Positions 16,340 through 26,704 of a stretch of 64,000 nt of DNA are shown one piece after another. The stretch is from Spirochaeta thermophila DSM 6192. GTDB lineage: Bacteria; Spirochaetota; Spirochaetia; Winmispirales; Winmispiraceae. Below the pieces are notes generated by a model, which saw only the letters and a list, made by a program, of their open reading frames with translations, was not told the DNA's origin and did no database searches. The stretch is taken from the NCBI RefSeq assembly GCF_000147075.1, contig NC_014484.1:885501-949500 (forward strand). Reading direction: 5' to 3'. The position numbers and the translations under genes are program-made. Each line of letters opens with the position of its first letter. Within the stretch, counting starts at the first letter, position 1.

Positions 16340-17722
16340 TCACCAGCCGGGCATCGAGGGTGTGAGCCGCTCGAGCATGAGTGAGAAGAGCCTCTCGGCC
16401 TCGCTCGGGGAGAGGTGTGCCGCGAGCGGGTCTGCGCAGAAGGCCCTGAAGGCGAGTTCGGGATCTCGTTGGAGACCGGCCCTGAGGATGGTCTCCTGCT
16501 GGGCTGCATGGGAGGCGAGGAAGGCCAGGAGGGAGGAGGGAAGGGCCCCGGCCTGGACGGGCTGGACCGAGTCGTACCTGAAGAGGGCGTTGGTCTCCAC
16601 CACCGTGTCCGGCGGGAGATTGGCGATCTGTCCTCGGTTGGGAAGGTTCACGTTGCTCACCGTCTCCTCCACCCCTGCGATGGCCTTCAGCATGAGGACC
16701 CCTTCCTCTCCCGAGGCTGCGAGCTCTACCTCTTCCTCGCCGGAGGCGAGCCTCCGCGCCCGCGCCTCGAGCGACTTCTGATTCTCAACCCGCCAGGAGA
16801 CCGGGGTGAGACTGAACTTCCAGGAGCGCACGGTCTCGGGGTCCTTCAGGTACCAGGATGCGGGGAAGAACTCCGCGAGGTGCCTGTCCCCTGCCGCCGC
16901 GATGAGTCCGAACCGCAGGAAGAGGTCGAACTTCACCTTGTGGGCGCTCGTGAAGTAGTCGTTCTCCCAGGTGCGTTCGCCCCCTGTCTCGAACCCCTCC
17001 TCCCTGTGACGCTCCGCGAAGCGCCGGTACATCGGGAGGAGATCCACGTCCCGGAACGAAGCCCTGTCGATCCACGTACAGTGGTTCAGCCCCAGGACAT
17101 TGATGTGGATCTCCCTCCGGTGCGGAGGATCCTGGACGAGCCCCTCGTGGGCCGCCATCGAGGCGAGGAGCTCCTGGGTCCCGAAGACCTCATGACAGCA
17201 TCCGAAGGCCTTCACCCCCGGAAAGACCTCGTAGAGGGTCCTGACGCAGATCGCCATGGGATTGGTGTAGTTGATCACCCATGCCGCCGGCGCCCATGTC
17301 TCGATGGCCTGTGCGAATTCCTCGTAGAGGGGAATGGTCCTCAGGGCCCTGAACAGGCCGCCCGGTCCCGTGGTGTCACCCACCGACTGGTAGATCCCGA
17401 AGGCCTCGGGCGCATGGACATCCACCTCCATCTCCTTGAAGGTGCCGGGCATGATGGAGATGATCACCACATCCACACCCTCGAGCGCCTCCTTGAGGCT
17501 CGTCCTGACCTCGTAGCGCCACTTCCCCTTCACATCGGGCCGGGCGGAGAGTCGGTTGCCGATCCGTTCGTTGAGGCGCGCCGCCTCCTGATCGATGTCG
17601 TAGAGGCGGACCCTCCCGGTGAGGGCGGGTTCGAGTGCGAGATCCGCCATGAGCTTCCACGCCCACCCGCGTGATCCCCCTCCTATGTAGGCGATGTCGA
17701 GCGATTGCGGTATGTGACTCAT
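16340..17722 (-). CDS. Glycoside hydrolase family 4, probable alpha-galacturonidase
   Basis: A 460-residue GH4 enzyme, a family that uses NAD+ and Mn2+ for a redox-assisted elimination mechanism. The N-terminal Rossmann motif is IAYIGGGSRGWAW; further motifs are NYTNPMA, the metal-site CCHEVFG and LNHCTW. The ATG at 17722 is chosen because GGAG is six bases upstream and its ATGA overlaps the GH105 stop by four bases; a longer in-frame reading to 17785 would add 21 unlikely residues. GH4 includes alpha-glucosidases, alpha-galactosidases and alpha-galacturonidases. The coupling to GH105 makes alpha-galacturonidase on imported pectin fragments the best guess. No signal peptide, so cytoplasmic. 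Confidence 0.88.
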   Translation of the reverse strand: MSHIPQSLDIAYIGGGSRGWAWKLMADLALEPALTGRVRLYDIDQEAARLNERIGNRLSARPDVKGKWRYEVRTSLKEALEGVDVVIISIMPGTFKEMEVDVHAPEAFGIYQSVGDTTGPGGLFRALRTIPLYEEFAQAIETWAPAAWVINYTNPMAICVRTLYEVFPGVKAFGCCHEVFGTQELLASMAAHEGLVQDPPHRREIHINVLGLNHCTWIDRASFRDVDLLPMYRRFAERHREEGFETGGERTWENDYFTSAHKVKFDLFLRFGLIAAAGDRHLAEFFPASWYLKDPETVRSWKFSLTPVSWRVENQKSLEARARRLASGEEEVELAASGEEGVLMLKAIAGVEETVSNVNLPNRGQIANLPPDTVVETNALFRYDSVQPVQAGALPSSLLAFLASHAAQQETILRAGLQRDPELAFRAFCADPLAAHLSPSEAERLFSLMLERLTPSMPGW

Positions 17723-18750
17723 GCGTGCTCCTTTCCCTGTTGAAGTAGAGATGAGAGGAAGACGAGGGCCAGTCCCTGCCCCCATCCCTGTACACGTTTT
17801 TTCGGGATCCGTTTGTATGCCTCCACGTCCCTCATCACCGCGGTGCCGGCGGAGACGTTCCGCACCGAACCGTCGGGTCCTATGTTGTCGAGTATGCCCT
17901 TCAGGGCGCGTACCACATACTTTCCGTGGAGGGGGTGGCCGTAGAGCACGAGGGCCGCGGCGATGCCCGCGGAGGCACTCGTCTCCGGGTAGGAAGAAGG
18001 ATCGGTGAGCACCGTGTGCCAGAGCCCTTCCTCGGATTGGAGTCTCACCAGGGCGCTCAGGAGGTCCCTGAGGGCCCCGTCGATCTGCATGAACATGGGG
18101 TAGGTGTAGTCGATGAGTCTGAGGGCCTCCGCCATGGTGAGGGCGGCCCAGGCGTTCCCCCTCCCCCAGAAGGCCCCTGAGAGATGGGTCCCCGAGAGGT
18201 TGTCCCAGGCGTGGTAGAAGAGGTTGGTGGTATCGTCCTGGAGGAGTTCCTCGTGCCAGTAGTACTGGGAGAGGGCGTCCTCGATGATCTCATCGTCCTG
18301 GAGCTTCACCCCCACCCGGAGGAGGAAGTAGGCGGCCATGAAGAGGGTGTCCACCCATGCCTGCTCCGGGAAGTCGTTCTTGGTGGACACCGTGTGTTGG
18401 AGCACCCCCTCCCCGAACCGGGGGGCCTCCTCCCTGAGGTAGCGGACCTTCTGCATCACGAGGTCCATGTACCGGGTCTCGCCCGTGGCTTCGTGAAGGG
18501 TGAGGAGGGTGTGGCCCATGGCGCAGGCGTTCACGGTGAAGGGAGGGAGCCCCACTTCGAGATACTCGTCCACCCACCGGATGAGGGCCTCGAGGTACTC
18601 GTCCTTTTTCGTGGCCTCCCAGGCCCTGCAGATCCCGTGGAAGGCCACTCCCGCGGGCCAGTCCCAGGTGAAGTCCACGTTCATGGTCCTCTTCACCACA
18701 CGGTCGATGACGTCTCGCAGCGTCTCTGTATCGATCGTCGTCATGTCCAT
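17719..18750 (-). CDS. GH105 unsaturated rhamnogalacturonyl hydrolase (YteR/YesR-like)
   Basis: A 343-residue (alpha/alpha)6-barrel protein that hydrolyses the unsaturated galacturonyl end left by rhamnogalacturonan or pectin lyases. Recognisable pieces: WDWPAGVAFHGI near the N-terminus, the WVDTLFMAAYFLL segment with the putative catalytic Asp, FYHAWDN, and FWGRGNAWAA, all matching the YteR pattern. No signal peptide is present, so the enzyme acts on imported oligomers. It starts just inside the end of the permease gene and overlaps the GH4 gene by four bases, placing it in a binding protein-permease-permease-GH105-GH4 operon. The pairing with GH4 points to complete breakdown of RG-I disaccharide units. 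Confidence 0.9.
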   Translation of the reverse strand: MDMTTIDTETLRDVIDRVVKRTMNVDFTWDWPAGVAFHGICRAWEATKKDEYLEALIRWVDEYLEVGLPPFTVNACAMGHTLLTLHEATGETRYMDLVMQKVRYLREEAPRFGEGVLQHTVSTKNDFPEQAWVDTLFMAAYFLLRVGVKLQDDEIIEDALSQYYWHEELLQDDTTNLFYHAWDNLSGTHLSGAFWGRGNAWAALTMAEALRLIDYTYPMFMQIDGALRDLLSALVRLQSEEGLWHTVLTDPSSYPETSASAGIAAALVLYGHPLHGKYVVRALKGILDNIGPDGSVRNVSAGTAVMRDVEAYKRIPKKRVQGWGQGLALVFLSSLLQQGKEHA

Positions 18751-18754
18751 GGTC

Positions 18755-19603
18755 TCATCCTTTCAATCCGGAGACTGTGATCCCCTCGACGAGGTATCGC
18801 TGGAAGAACATGAAGATGAGGAAGATGGGGACGAGAGAGAGGGTCCCCATGGCGAAGATGGCGGCCCAGTCCGTGGAGGTGGTGGGATCCGAGAACATCC
18901 GCAGGGCGAGCGATACGGTGTAGTGCACGGGCCTGTTGAGATAGAGGAGGGGTCCGAGGAAGTCGTCCCACTTCCAGTAGAACTGGAAGATGGCGCTGGT
19001 CACCAGGGCGGGGCTCATGAGAGGGAATATGATGTGTCTGAAGGTGGTGAACCTGCTGCACCCGTCGATCTTCGCCGATTCGTCCAGTTCGAGGGGAATA
19101 CCCCTTATGAACTGGATCATGAGGAAGATGAAGAAGGGCTGACCGAAGAAGGTGGGTACGATGAGGGGGGCGAAGGTGTTCACCCACCCCAATTTGAAGA
19201 AGAGAATGTACTGAGGGATCATCACGATCTGATAGGGGAGCATCATGGTGAGGAGCATACAGGTGAACCAGAAGGCCCGTCCCCGGAAGCGGATGCGGGC
19301 GAATCCGTAGGCAACCAGTGAGGACGAGAGGAGGGTACCCACGGTCGCCATGGTGGAGTAGAAGAAGGAGTTCCCGAAAAAGGTGGCGAACGAGACCCCG
19401 CCCACCCCCTTCCACCCCCGCACGTAGGCCTCGAAGGAAGGGACACGGGGAATGAGCGAAGCCGAGGCGAAGATCTCGGAGTTCTCCTTGAGGGAGCTTG
19501 CGATCATCCAGAGCACCGGATAGATCATCACGTACCCCAGGAGTATCACCACCGCATGGGTGAGGACCGAACGAAGGATCCTTGTCGTCTGCCTGTAGTT
19601 CAT
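18755..19603 (-). CDS. Sugar ABC transporter permease, MalG type
   Basis: A 282-residue inner-membrane subunit with about six membrane helices. The EAA loop that docks on the ATPase reads LELDESAKIDGCSRFTTFRH, in the usual place before the last helices. It belongs to the carbohydrate uptake-1 (CUT1) class. AAGGAGG precedes the ATG, which directly follows the stop of the other permease. No ATPase gene is present in this operon, so a shared MsmX-type ATPase elsewhere is likely. Neighbouring GH105 and GH4 suggest oligo-rhamnogalacturonan as cargo. Confidence 0.92.
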   Translation of the reverse strand: MNYRQTTRILRSVLTHAVVILLGYVMIYPVLWMIASSLKENSEIFASASLIPRVPSFEAYVRGWKGVGGVSFATFFGNSFFYSTMATVGTLLSSSLVAYGFARIRFRGRAFWFTCMLLTMMLPYQIVMIPQYILFFKLGWVNTFAPLIVPTFFGQPFFIFLMIQFIRGIPLELDESAKIDGCSRFTTFRHIIFPLMSPALVTSAIFQFYWKWDDFLGPLLYLNRPVHYTVSLALRMFSDPTTSTDWAAIFAMGTLSLVPIFLIFMFFQRYLVEGITVSGLKG

Positions 19604-20533
19604 CTATCCCTCCTTCGCTTCATAGTGCACCCAGAGATACGAAGACTTGAAGATGAGCGCGGTGAAGACCGCGATGATGAGGAGGAGCACCCATGCCATG
19701 GCGGATGCGTATCCCATCTGATAGAACTCGAAGGCCTTCTTGTAGAGCTGAAGGGCGTAGACCAGGGTGCTGTTCATGGGATCCCCTGAGGGACCTCCCA
19801 CTATGTAGGCCTGGGTGAAGATCGTGAAGCCGTTGATGAGCTGCATCACCAGATTGAAGAAGATGAGAGGGGTGAGTTGGGGGATGGTGATGTGTATGAA
19901 GCGCTGGAAGGGATTCGCGCCGTCTATGTGTGCGGCCTCGTAGTAGCTCCGGGGTATCTGCTTGAGGCCGGCGAGGAAGATGAGCATGGAGGATCCGAAC
20001 TGCCAGGCGGCGAGGAGGATGAGCGTGAGGAGGGCGGTCCTCGGGTTTCCTATCCAGGAGACCTCCGAGTGTATACCCAGGGAGCCGAGGATCATGTTGA
20101 CGATGCCGTCCTTCATGAAGATCCGTCGCCAGAGGACCGCCACGGCCACGCTCCCCCCGATGAGCGAGGGGATGTAGTACACGGCCCGGTAGAACCCCAC
20201 GAATCTCAGGTTCATGTTGAGGAGCATCGCCACCGCCAGGGCGAAGGCGAGCCTCAGTGGCACGGAGACGAAGGCGTACTGAAAGGTGACCCCGAGGGAC
20301 TTCCAGAAGAGGTCGTCCCTGAGGAGGGCCCGGAAGTTGGAAAGGCCGGTGAAGACGGGCGGCGAGAGGAGGTCGTAGTCGGTGAAGGCGAAGTAGAGGG
20401 ATGCGAGGATGGGGAAGAAGGTGAAGGCGAAGAATCCCACCAGCCAGGGGGAGATGAAGGCGTAGCCTTCGAGGGTGTCGCGAAGGCGCGTCCTTCTCTC
20501 CCGTGAGGGATACCGAGTGGTAACGGATGTCAT
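19604..20533 (-). CDS. Sugar ABC transporter permease, MalF type
   Basis: A 309-residue CUT1 permease with six membrane helices. Features: ISPWLVGFFAFTFFPILAS as the first helix, the family's F-x-G-L-x-N-F segment (FTGLSNF), and the EAA loop IPRSYYEAAHIDGANPFQR. The ATG has AAGGAG seven bases upstream. It forms a pair with the adjoining MalG-type permease. A strong hairpin separates it from the binding-protein gene, which should keep permease expression below that of the binding protein. Confidence 0.92.
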   Translation of the reverse strand: MTSVTTRYPSRERRTRLRDTLEGYAFISPWLVGFFAFTFFPILASLYFAFTDYDLLSPPVFTGLSNFRALLRDDLFWKSLGVTFQYAFVSVPLRLAFALAVAMLLNMNLRFVGFYRAVYYIPSLIGGSVAVAVLWRRIFMKDGIVNMILGSLGIHSEVSWIGNPRTALLTLILLAAWQFGSSMLIFLAGLKQIPRSYYEAAHIDGANPFQRFIHITIPQLTPLIFFNLVMQLINGFTIFTQAYIVGGPSGDPMNSTLVYALQLYKKAFEFYQMGYASAMAWVLLLIIAVFTALIFKSSYLWVHYEAKEG

Positions 20534-20551
20534 GTGATCGCTCCTTCAAAA

Positions 20552-20577
20552 GGGGTCTGCCGAAGCCGGCAGACCCC
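20552..20577 (-). terminator. GC-rich hairpin between binding-protein and permease genes (attenuator-like)
   Basis: A perfect 11-bp stem (GGGGTCTGCCG with CGGCAGACCCC) and a 4-base loop. On the transcribed minus strand it is followed by TTTTG, so it can act as a partial terminator or as 3'-end protection for the binding-protein mRNA. Confidence 0.75.
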
Positions 20578-20612
20578 TGGTTCTGCGTGGTTGTACAGGA
20601 GACCGCGTCGGG

Positions 20613-21911
20613 CTACTTGTTCCTCGCGAGGATCTCGTTGGCCTGATCCATGAACTTCTTTGCTGCGGTCTTGGGATCGGTGACTCCGTAGAGCACCTCC
20701 TGGGTGATGGTCCTGAAGAGCTTCACCACCTCACCCGCGCCGGGAGGATCGGGAGGATCGATGGGGCTGTTGTGCCCCTTGCCCACGAGCTCGATGTACT
20801 CGAAGACCTGGCGGTTCACGGGATCCACGATGGCCTTGAGCGCATCCCTCACGGCCGGGACGATGGGAATCCCCCGTTCCGCGAGGAGGATCTTGTTGGC
20901 CTCGATGTCGGTGACGAAGAAGTTGACGAACCTGGCGGCCTCCTCCTTCAGCTCAGAGGACTGGGCGACCGAGAAGAACATGGAAGGTTTGAAGTACGTG
21001 CCGGGGCGCTTCGCACCGGGCAGGTAGGGAGGAAGGGCCACCCCGATGGGCCGCTTGGCCGCCGCCGCGGCGGAGACCACCTGGTTGCTCCAGAGGAACT
21101 CGACCCACGACCTTCCGCGGGCGAAGGCCCCCTCCTCCGGCGTGGTGCTCACGAAGGCCTCGTCGGGCCGTATGAGCACCCCCTTCTTTAGGAGCCGCAG
21201 CTGTACCTCGAAGAATGTCTCGAGGACTGCGGGATCGGTGAATCCCAGCGATGCCCCGGTGGCGGGATCGAAGAAGGATGCGCCCGTCTGTCTCAGCATG
21301 TTCTCGAAGGCGTGGCGTGGATCCGTGGTGGAGAAGGGGATGGTCTGGACTCCCGTCTTCTCGTAGATGGTCACGGCCATGGCCTCGAAGTCGTCGATGG
21401 TCCAGGTGGGTGAGGGCTCCGTGAGACCTGCCCTCTGGATCACCTCGGGATCATAGATGAGACACCACGAGTTGGTTCCCAGGTTGATACCGTAGAGCTT
21501 GTCCCCCACCTTGCCGCCGAGGATGAGGTTCTCGTCCACCCCTTTGAGGTCTATGACCCCGGAGTCCACGAAAGGCGTGAGATCGGCCAGGAGGTTCTTT
21601 CCCCCGTACTGCCTGATGTAGGAGTAATCCATCTGGATGATGTCGGGGAGATCGTTGGCCGCAGCCTGTGCGGCGAGCTTGTCCCAGTATCCCACCCATC
21701 CGGTCGTCTCCGTGAGGATGTTCACCTCGGGATGTCGACTCTTGTAGAGCTCGACCACCTTGATGGTACGTTCGTCCCTGGTGGGATTCCCCCACCAGGC
21801 GAGGCGGAGGGTGATTCCTTTTCCCTCTTCTTCGCCCGTCCCCGATGCGCCGAGGGGAAGCCCGGCGAGGAGCACGAGGACGAGGAACAGTAACATGCCT
21901 TTGCGTCTCAT
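20613..21911 (-). CDS. Extracellular solute-binding protein family 1 (oligosaccharide)
   Basis: A 432-residue periplasmic binding protein that captures sugar oligomers for the adjoining permeases. It has a signal peptide (LLFLVLVLLAGLPLGASG) with no lipobox cysteine. The mature part begins GTGEEEGKGITLRLAWWGNP, the typical first beta-strand of this family. The ATG at 21911 is chosen over that at 21926 because the AGGAGG ribosome-binding site lies between them, six bases before the former. The gene is divergent from the DeoR-type regulator, with a good promoter in between. Cargo is probably a rhamnogalacturonan oligosaccharide, judged from GH105 and GH4 downstream. Confidence 0.92.
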   Translation of the reverse strand: MRRKGMLLFLVLVLLAGLPLGASGTGEEEGKGITLRLAWWGNPTRDERTIKVVELYKSRHPEVNILTETTGWVGYWDKLAAQAAANDLPDIIQMDYSYIRQYGGKNLLADLTPFVDSGVIDLKGVDENLILGGKVGDKLYGINLGTNSWCLIYDPEVIQRAGLTEPSPTWTIDDFEAMAVTIYEKTGVQTIPFSTTDPRHAFENMLRQTGASFFDPATGASLGFTDPAVLETFFEVQLRLLKKGVLIRPDEAFVSTTPEEGAFARGRSWVEFLWSNQVVSAAAAAKRPIGVALPPYLPGAKRPGTYFKPSMFFSVAQSSELKEEAARFVNFFVTDIEANKILLAERGIPIVPAVRDALKAIVDPVNRQVFEYIELVGKGHNSPIDPPDPPGAGEVVKLFRTITQEVLYGVTDPKTAAKKFMDQANEILARNK

Positions 21912-21974
21912 TCCATTCCTCCTCATGGTCGTATGGGATGATGGAGAAAGCAGCGAATGGCTTTCTCTCCTTCG

Positions 21975-22002
21975 ATTGTATCATATGAAACGAAAGAGTC
22001 AA
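21975..22002 (-). promoter_or_regulatory. Sigma70 promoter of the RG-oligosaccharide uptake operon
   Basis: On the minus strand, TTGACT (22002-21997), a 16-base spacer and TACAAT (21980-21975). It lies in a conspicuously AT-rich patch; transcription should start near 21968, leaving a leader of about 57 bases before the binding-protein ATG. Confidence 0.7.
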
Positions 22003-22042
22003 GAAAAAGATTCAAAAAAATAATGAAGGTCCCAGGGGGTGT

Positions 22043-22066
22043 GCACGTGAGCCCGTTGGCCCGTGC
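22043..22066. promoter_or_regulatory. Inverted repeat between divergent promoters
   Basis: GCAC and GCC arms pair with GGC and GTGC around a CGTT centre. It sits midway between the two divergent promoters in a 278-base intergenic region and may be an operator for the DeoR-type regulator, though the arms are short. Confidence 0.25.
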
Positions 22067-22124
22067 GGGTACGAATACGCAGGGCCGCGGGAGGGCTGAA
22101 ACAGGACGCAGTGTGTCTGCCCTC

Positions 22125-22152
22125 TTGATTTTTTTGTGGAATATGGTAAAAT
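22125..22152 (+). promoter_or_regulatory. Sigma70 promoter of the DeoR regulator and deoxysugar operon
   Basis: TTGATT (22125-22130), a 16-base spacer and TAAAAT (22147-22152). The predicted start near 22159 gives a leader of about 30 bases before the ATG at 22190. No other promoter as good was seen until the binding-protein gene at 35473, so a long transcript is plausible. Confidence 0.65.
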
Positions 22153-22189
22153 CGAAAAGAAATAGAAACCATAATGAAAGGTGAAGTGC

Positions 22190-22948
22190 ATGGCACTTGA
22201 AGACCTTGCCGAACGGCAGCAGCAGATCCTCACCCTCCTGGCGGAGAATGGTTCCCTCTCGGTCGGTGATCTCGCACGGCGTTTCGGTGTGTCGGAGGTG
22301 ACCATCCGGAGCGATCTCAAGAGCCTCGAGGAGCGGGGCCTTGTGAACCGCACGAGGGGTGGGGCGACGCCCGCCCTCCATCGCAGCATCCTGGAGCGGA
22401 TGCGTCTCCGTACCGAGGAGAAACATCGGATCGCCCGGGCCGCGAGTTCCTTTGTCGAGGACGGGATGGTGGTGATGATAGAGGCCGGGACCACGACCGC
22501 CCTCATCGTCCGCTACCTGGTGGGGAAGAGGGATGTGCACATCGTGACCAACTCGACCCTCGTCTTCTCCTATGCCCGCCTCAATCCCTCGCTGAGGATC
22601 ACGGTGGTGGGGGGGGAGTTCAGGCGGGAGACGGAGTCCATGGTGGGGCCCATCGCGCTCTCCACCATACAGCGCCTCCACGTGCCGCTCGCCTTCGTGG
22701 GTACCGACGGCTTCTCCCTCGAGAGGGGTATGACCACCCACCTGTTCGAGGGAGCCGAGATCGTGAAGACCATGCGGCAACACTCAGTGAAGACCATCCT
22801 CGTGGCGGACTCTTCCAAATACGGGAAGGTGGGCTTCGTCCACGTCCTCCCGCTCGAGGAGATAGACGTGGTGATCACCGATGCGGGGCTCCCCGGGGAC
22901 GCGCGGGAGGAGCTGCGGGAGGCTGGGGTTGATCTCATTATCGTGTAA
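22190..22948 (+). CDS. DeoR/GlpR family transcriptional regulator
   Basis: A 252-residue repressor-type protein. The N-terminal DeoR winged helix (ERQQQILTLLAENGSLSVGD, then FGVSEVTIRSDLKSLEERG) precedes the sugar-phosphate-sensing DeoRC domain with IEAGTTTALIV, TNSTLV, VVGGEFR and VADSSKYGK. DeoR proteins sense phosphorylated sugars; DeoR-type RhaR proteins control rhamnose genes in Bacillales. AAGG lies about eight bases before the ATG; an in-frame GTG at 22181 is a less likely start. It heads the deoxysugar operon and is divergent from the RG-oligosaccharide operon, so it may control both. The inducer is likely a ketose phosphate made by the operon's kinase, by inference. Confidence 0.93.
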   Translation: MALEDLAERQQQILTLLAENGSLSVGDLARRFGVSEVTIRSDLKSLEERGLVNRTRGGATPALHRSILERMRLRTEEKHRIARAASSFVEDGMVVMIEAGTTTALIVRYLVGKRDVHIVTNSTLVFSYARLNPSLRITVVGGEFRRETESMVGPIALSTIQRLHVPLAFVGTDGFSLERGMTTHLFEGAEIVKTMRQHSVKTILVADSSKYGKVGFVHVLPLEEIDVVITDAGLPGDAREELREAGVDLIIV

Positions 22949-22959
22949 GGAGTTGAGAA

Positions 22960-24210
22960 ATGGCTCATGAAGTGGTGATGCCGAGATTCGGAAGCACCGT
23001 GGAATCGGCGGTGATCGTGGAGTGGAAGGTGAAAGAGGGGGATACGGTCGCCGAAGACACGGTACTCTGCGAGGTCGAGACGGACAAGGCCACCTTCGAG
23101 GTGCGTGCGGGCAAGTCCGGGACGGTGCTCCGCCTCCTCCACGCCGAGGGGGAAGACGTGCCGGTGCTTTCACCCCTCGCCCTCATAGGAGAACCCGGGG
23201 AGGAGATCTCCTCCGAGGCCGTTCCCCAAGAGGGGCCGTCCCGTGAGGAGGCGCCCGAAGACCGGGCTCCGGAACCGCAGGAGAGGTCCTCCGTCCCGTC
23301 CCGGGGGGAGGGGAGGGAGGCGGGTCGCATCTATGCGAGCCCTCGGGCCCGCCGTCTCGCCGAGAAGGAAGGGGTGGATCTCTCGGGGATGAGGGGGTCG
23401 GGGCCGAGAGGACGGATCATGGAGCGGGACGTGAGGGCGGTGATCGAACGGAGGGGAAGGGGGGTGGCTCCCGAGGGGGGCGACGTGCGGCCCCGGCCGG
23501 CGGAGACGGGTGTGCAAGGCCGTCCCCTCTCGGGGATACGCCGGGTCATCGCACAGCGGATGCGGGAGTCGCTCTCCCAGACGGCCCAGTACACCATCAC
23601 CATGCGGGCCCCTGCCCGGGCCCTCCTCTCGTTCCGGAGGCGGTGCAAGGAGTCGGGGGACCCGGAGCTTTCGTCCATCACCATCAACGATCTCATCCTC
23701 TACGCCGTCTCGAGGGCCCTCCTGCCGGACTATCCCATGCTCAACGCCCACTACGACGGTACGTCCCTCGTCCTTCATCCCTCTGTCCATCTCGGGGTGG
23801 CGGTGGATACCGAGCGGGGGCTCGTGGTCCCGGTGGTGCGTGATGCCGCCTCGCTCTCCCTGTTGGAGCTCTCCAAGAGGGTGAAGGAGCTCTCCCGGGC
23901 GGCCCTGAGGGGTGATCTCGATCCCGATCTCATGAAGGGGTCCACCTTCACGGTCACCAACCTCGGCCCGCTGGGGGTCGAGACCTTCACTCCCGTGCTC
24001 AACTATCCCGAGGTCGCCATCCTGGGGGTGGGCGGCATCGTGCCCACGCCGGTGTATCGGGACGGGGATATGGAGGAGGTGGTCCATGAACCTCGACTCG
24101 TACTGAGCCTCACGTGTGACCACCAGGTGGTGGACGGCGCGCCCGCCGCGCGCTTCCTGAAACACCTGTGCGGGGTCATAGCCGACATAGATCTGTGGCT
24201 CGCCCGGTGA
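22960..24210 (+). CDS. 2-oxo acid/acetoin dehydrogenase complex E2, dihydrolipoamide acyltransferase
   Basis: A 416-residue E2 with all parts: lipoyl domain (residues 1-80; lipoyl lysine K43 in ETDKA), a flexible acidic Pro/Glu linker, the E1/E3-binding peripheral domain (residues about 120-160: [24 protein letters not shown]), and the trimeric catalytic domain (about 190-416) with DHQVVDG carrying the active-site His388. It accepts an acyl group from the E1 thiamin intermediate and passes it to CoA. Eleven bases separate it from the DeoR gene and 37 from the E1 gene. No E3 is encoded in the window, so lipoamide dehydrogenase must come from elsewhere. Context favours an acyloin-type substrate over pyruvate. 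Confidence 0.9.
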   Translation: MAHEVVMPRFGSTVESAVIVEWKVKEGDTVAEDTVLCEVETDKATFEVRAGKSGTVLRLLHAEGEDVPVLSPLALIGEPGEEISSEAVPQEGPSREEAPEDRAPEPQERSSVPSRGEGREAGRIYASPRARRLAEKEGVDLSGMRGSGPRGRIMERDVRAVIERRGRGVAPEGGDVRPRPAETGVQGRPLSGIRRVIAQRMRESLSQTAQYTITMRAPARALLSFRRRCKESGDPELSSITINDLILYAVSRALLPDYPMLNAHYDGTSLVLHPSVHLGVAVDTERGLVVPVVRDAASLSLLELSKRVKELSRAALRGDLDPDLMKGSTFTVTNLGPLGVETFTPVLNYPEVAILGVGGIVPTPVYRDGDMEEVVHEPRLVLSLTCDHQVVDGAPAARFLKHLCGVIADIDLWLAR

Positions 24211-24247
24211 GCCCCGGAGCGCCTATCCTACATGGAAGGAGTGGAAG

Positions 24248-26704
<2,457 letters not shown>

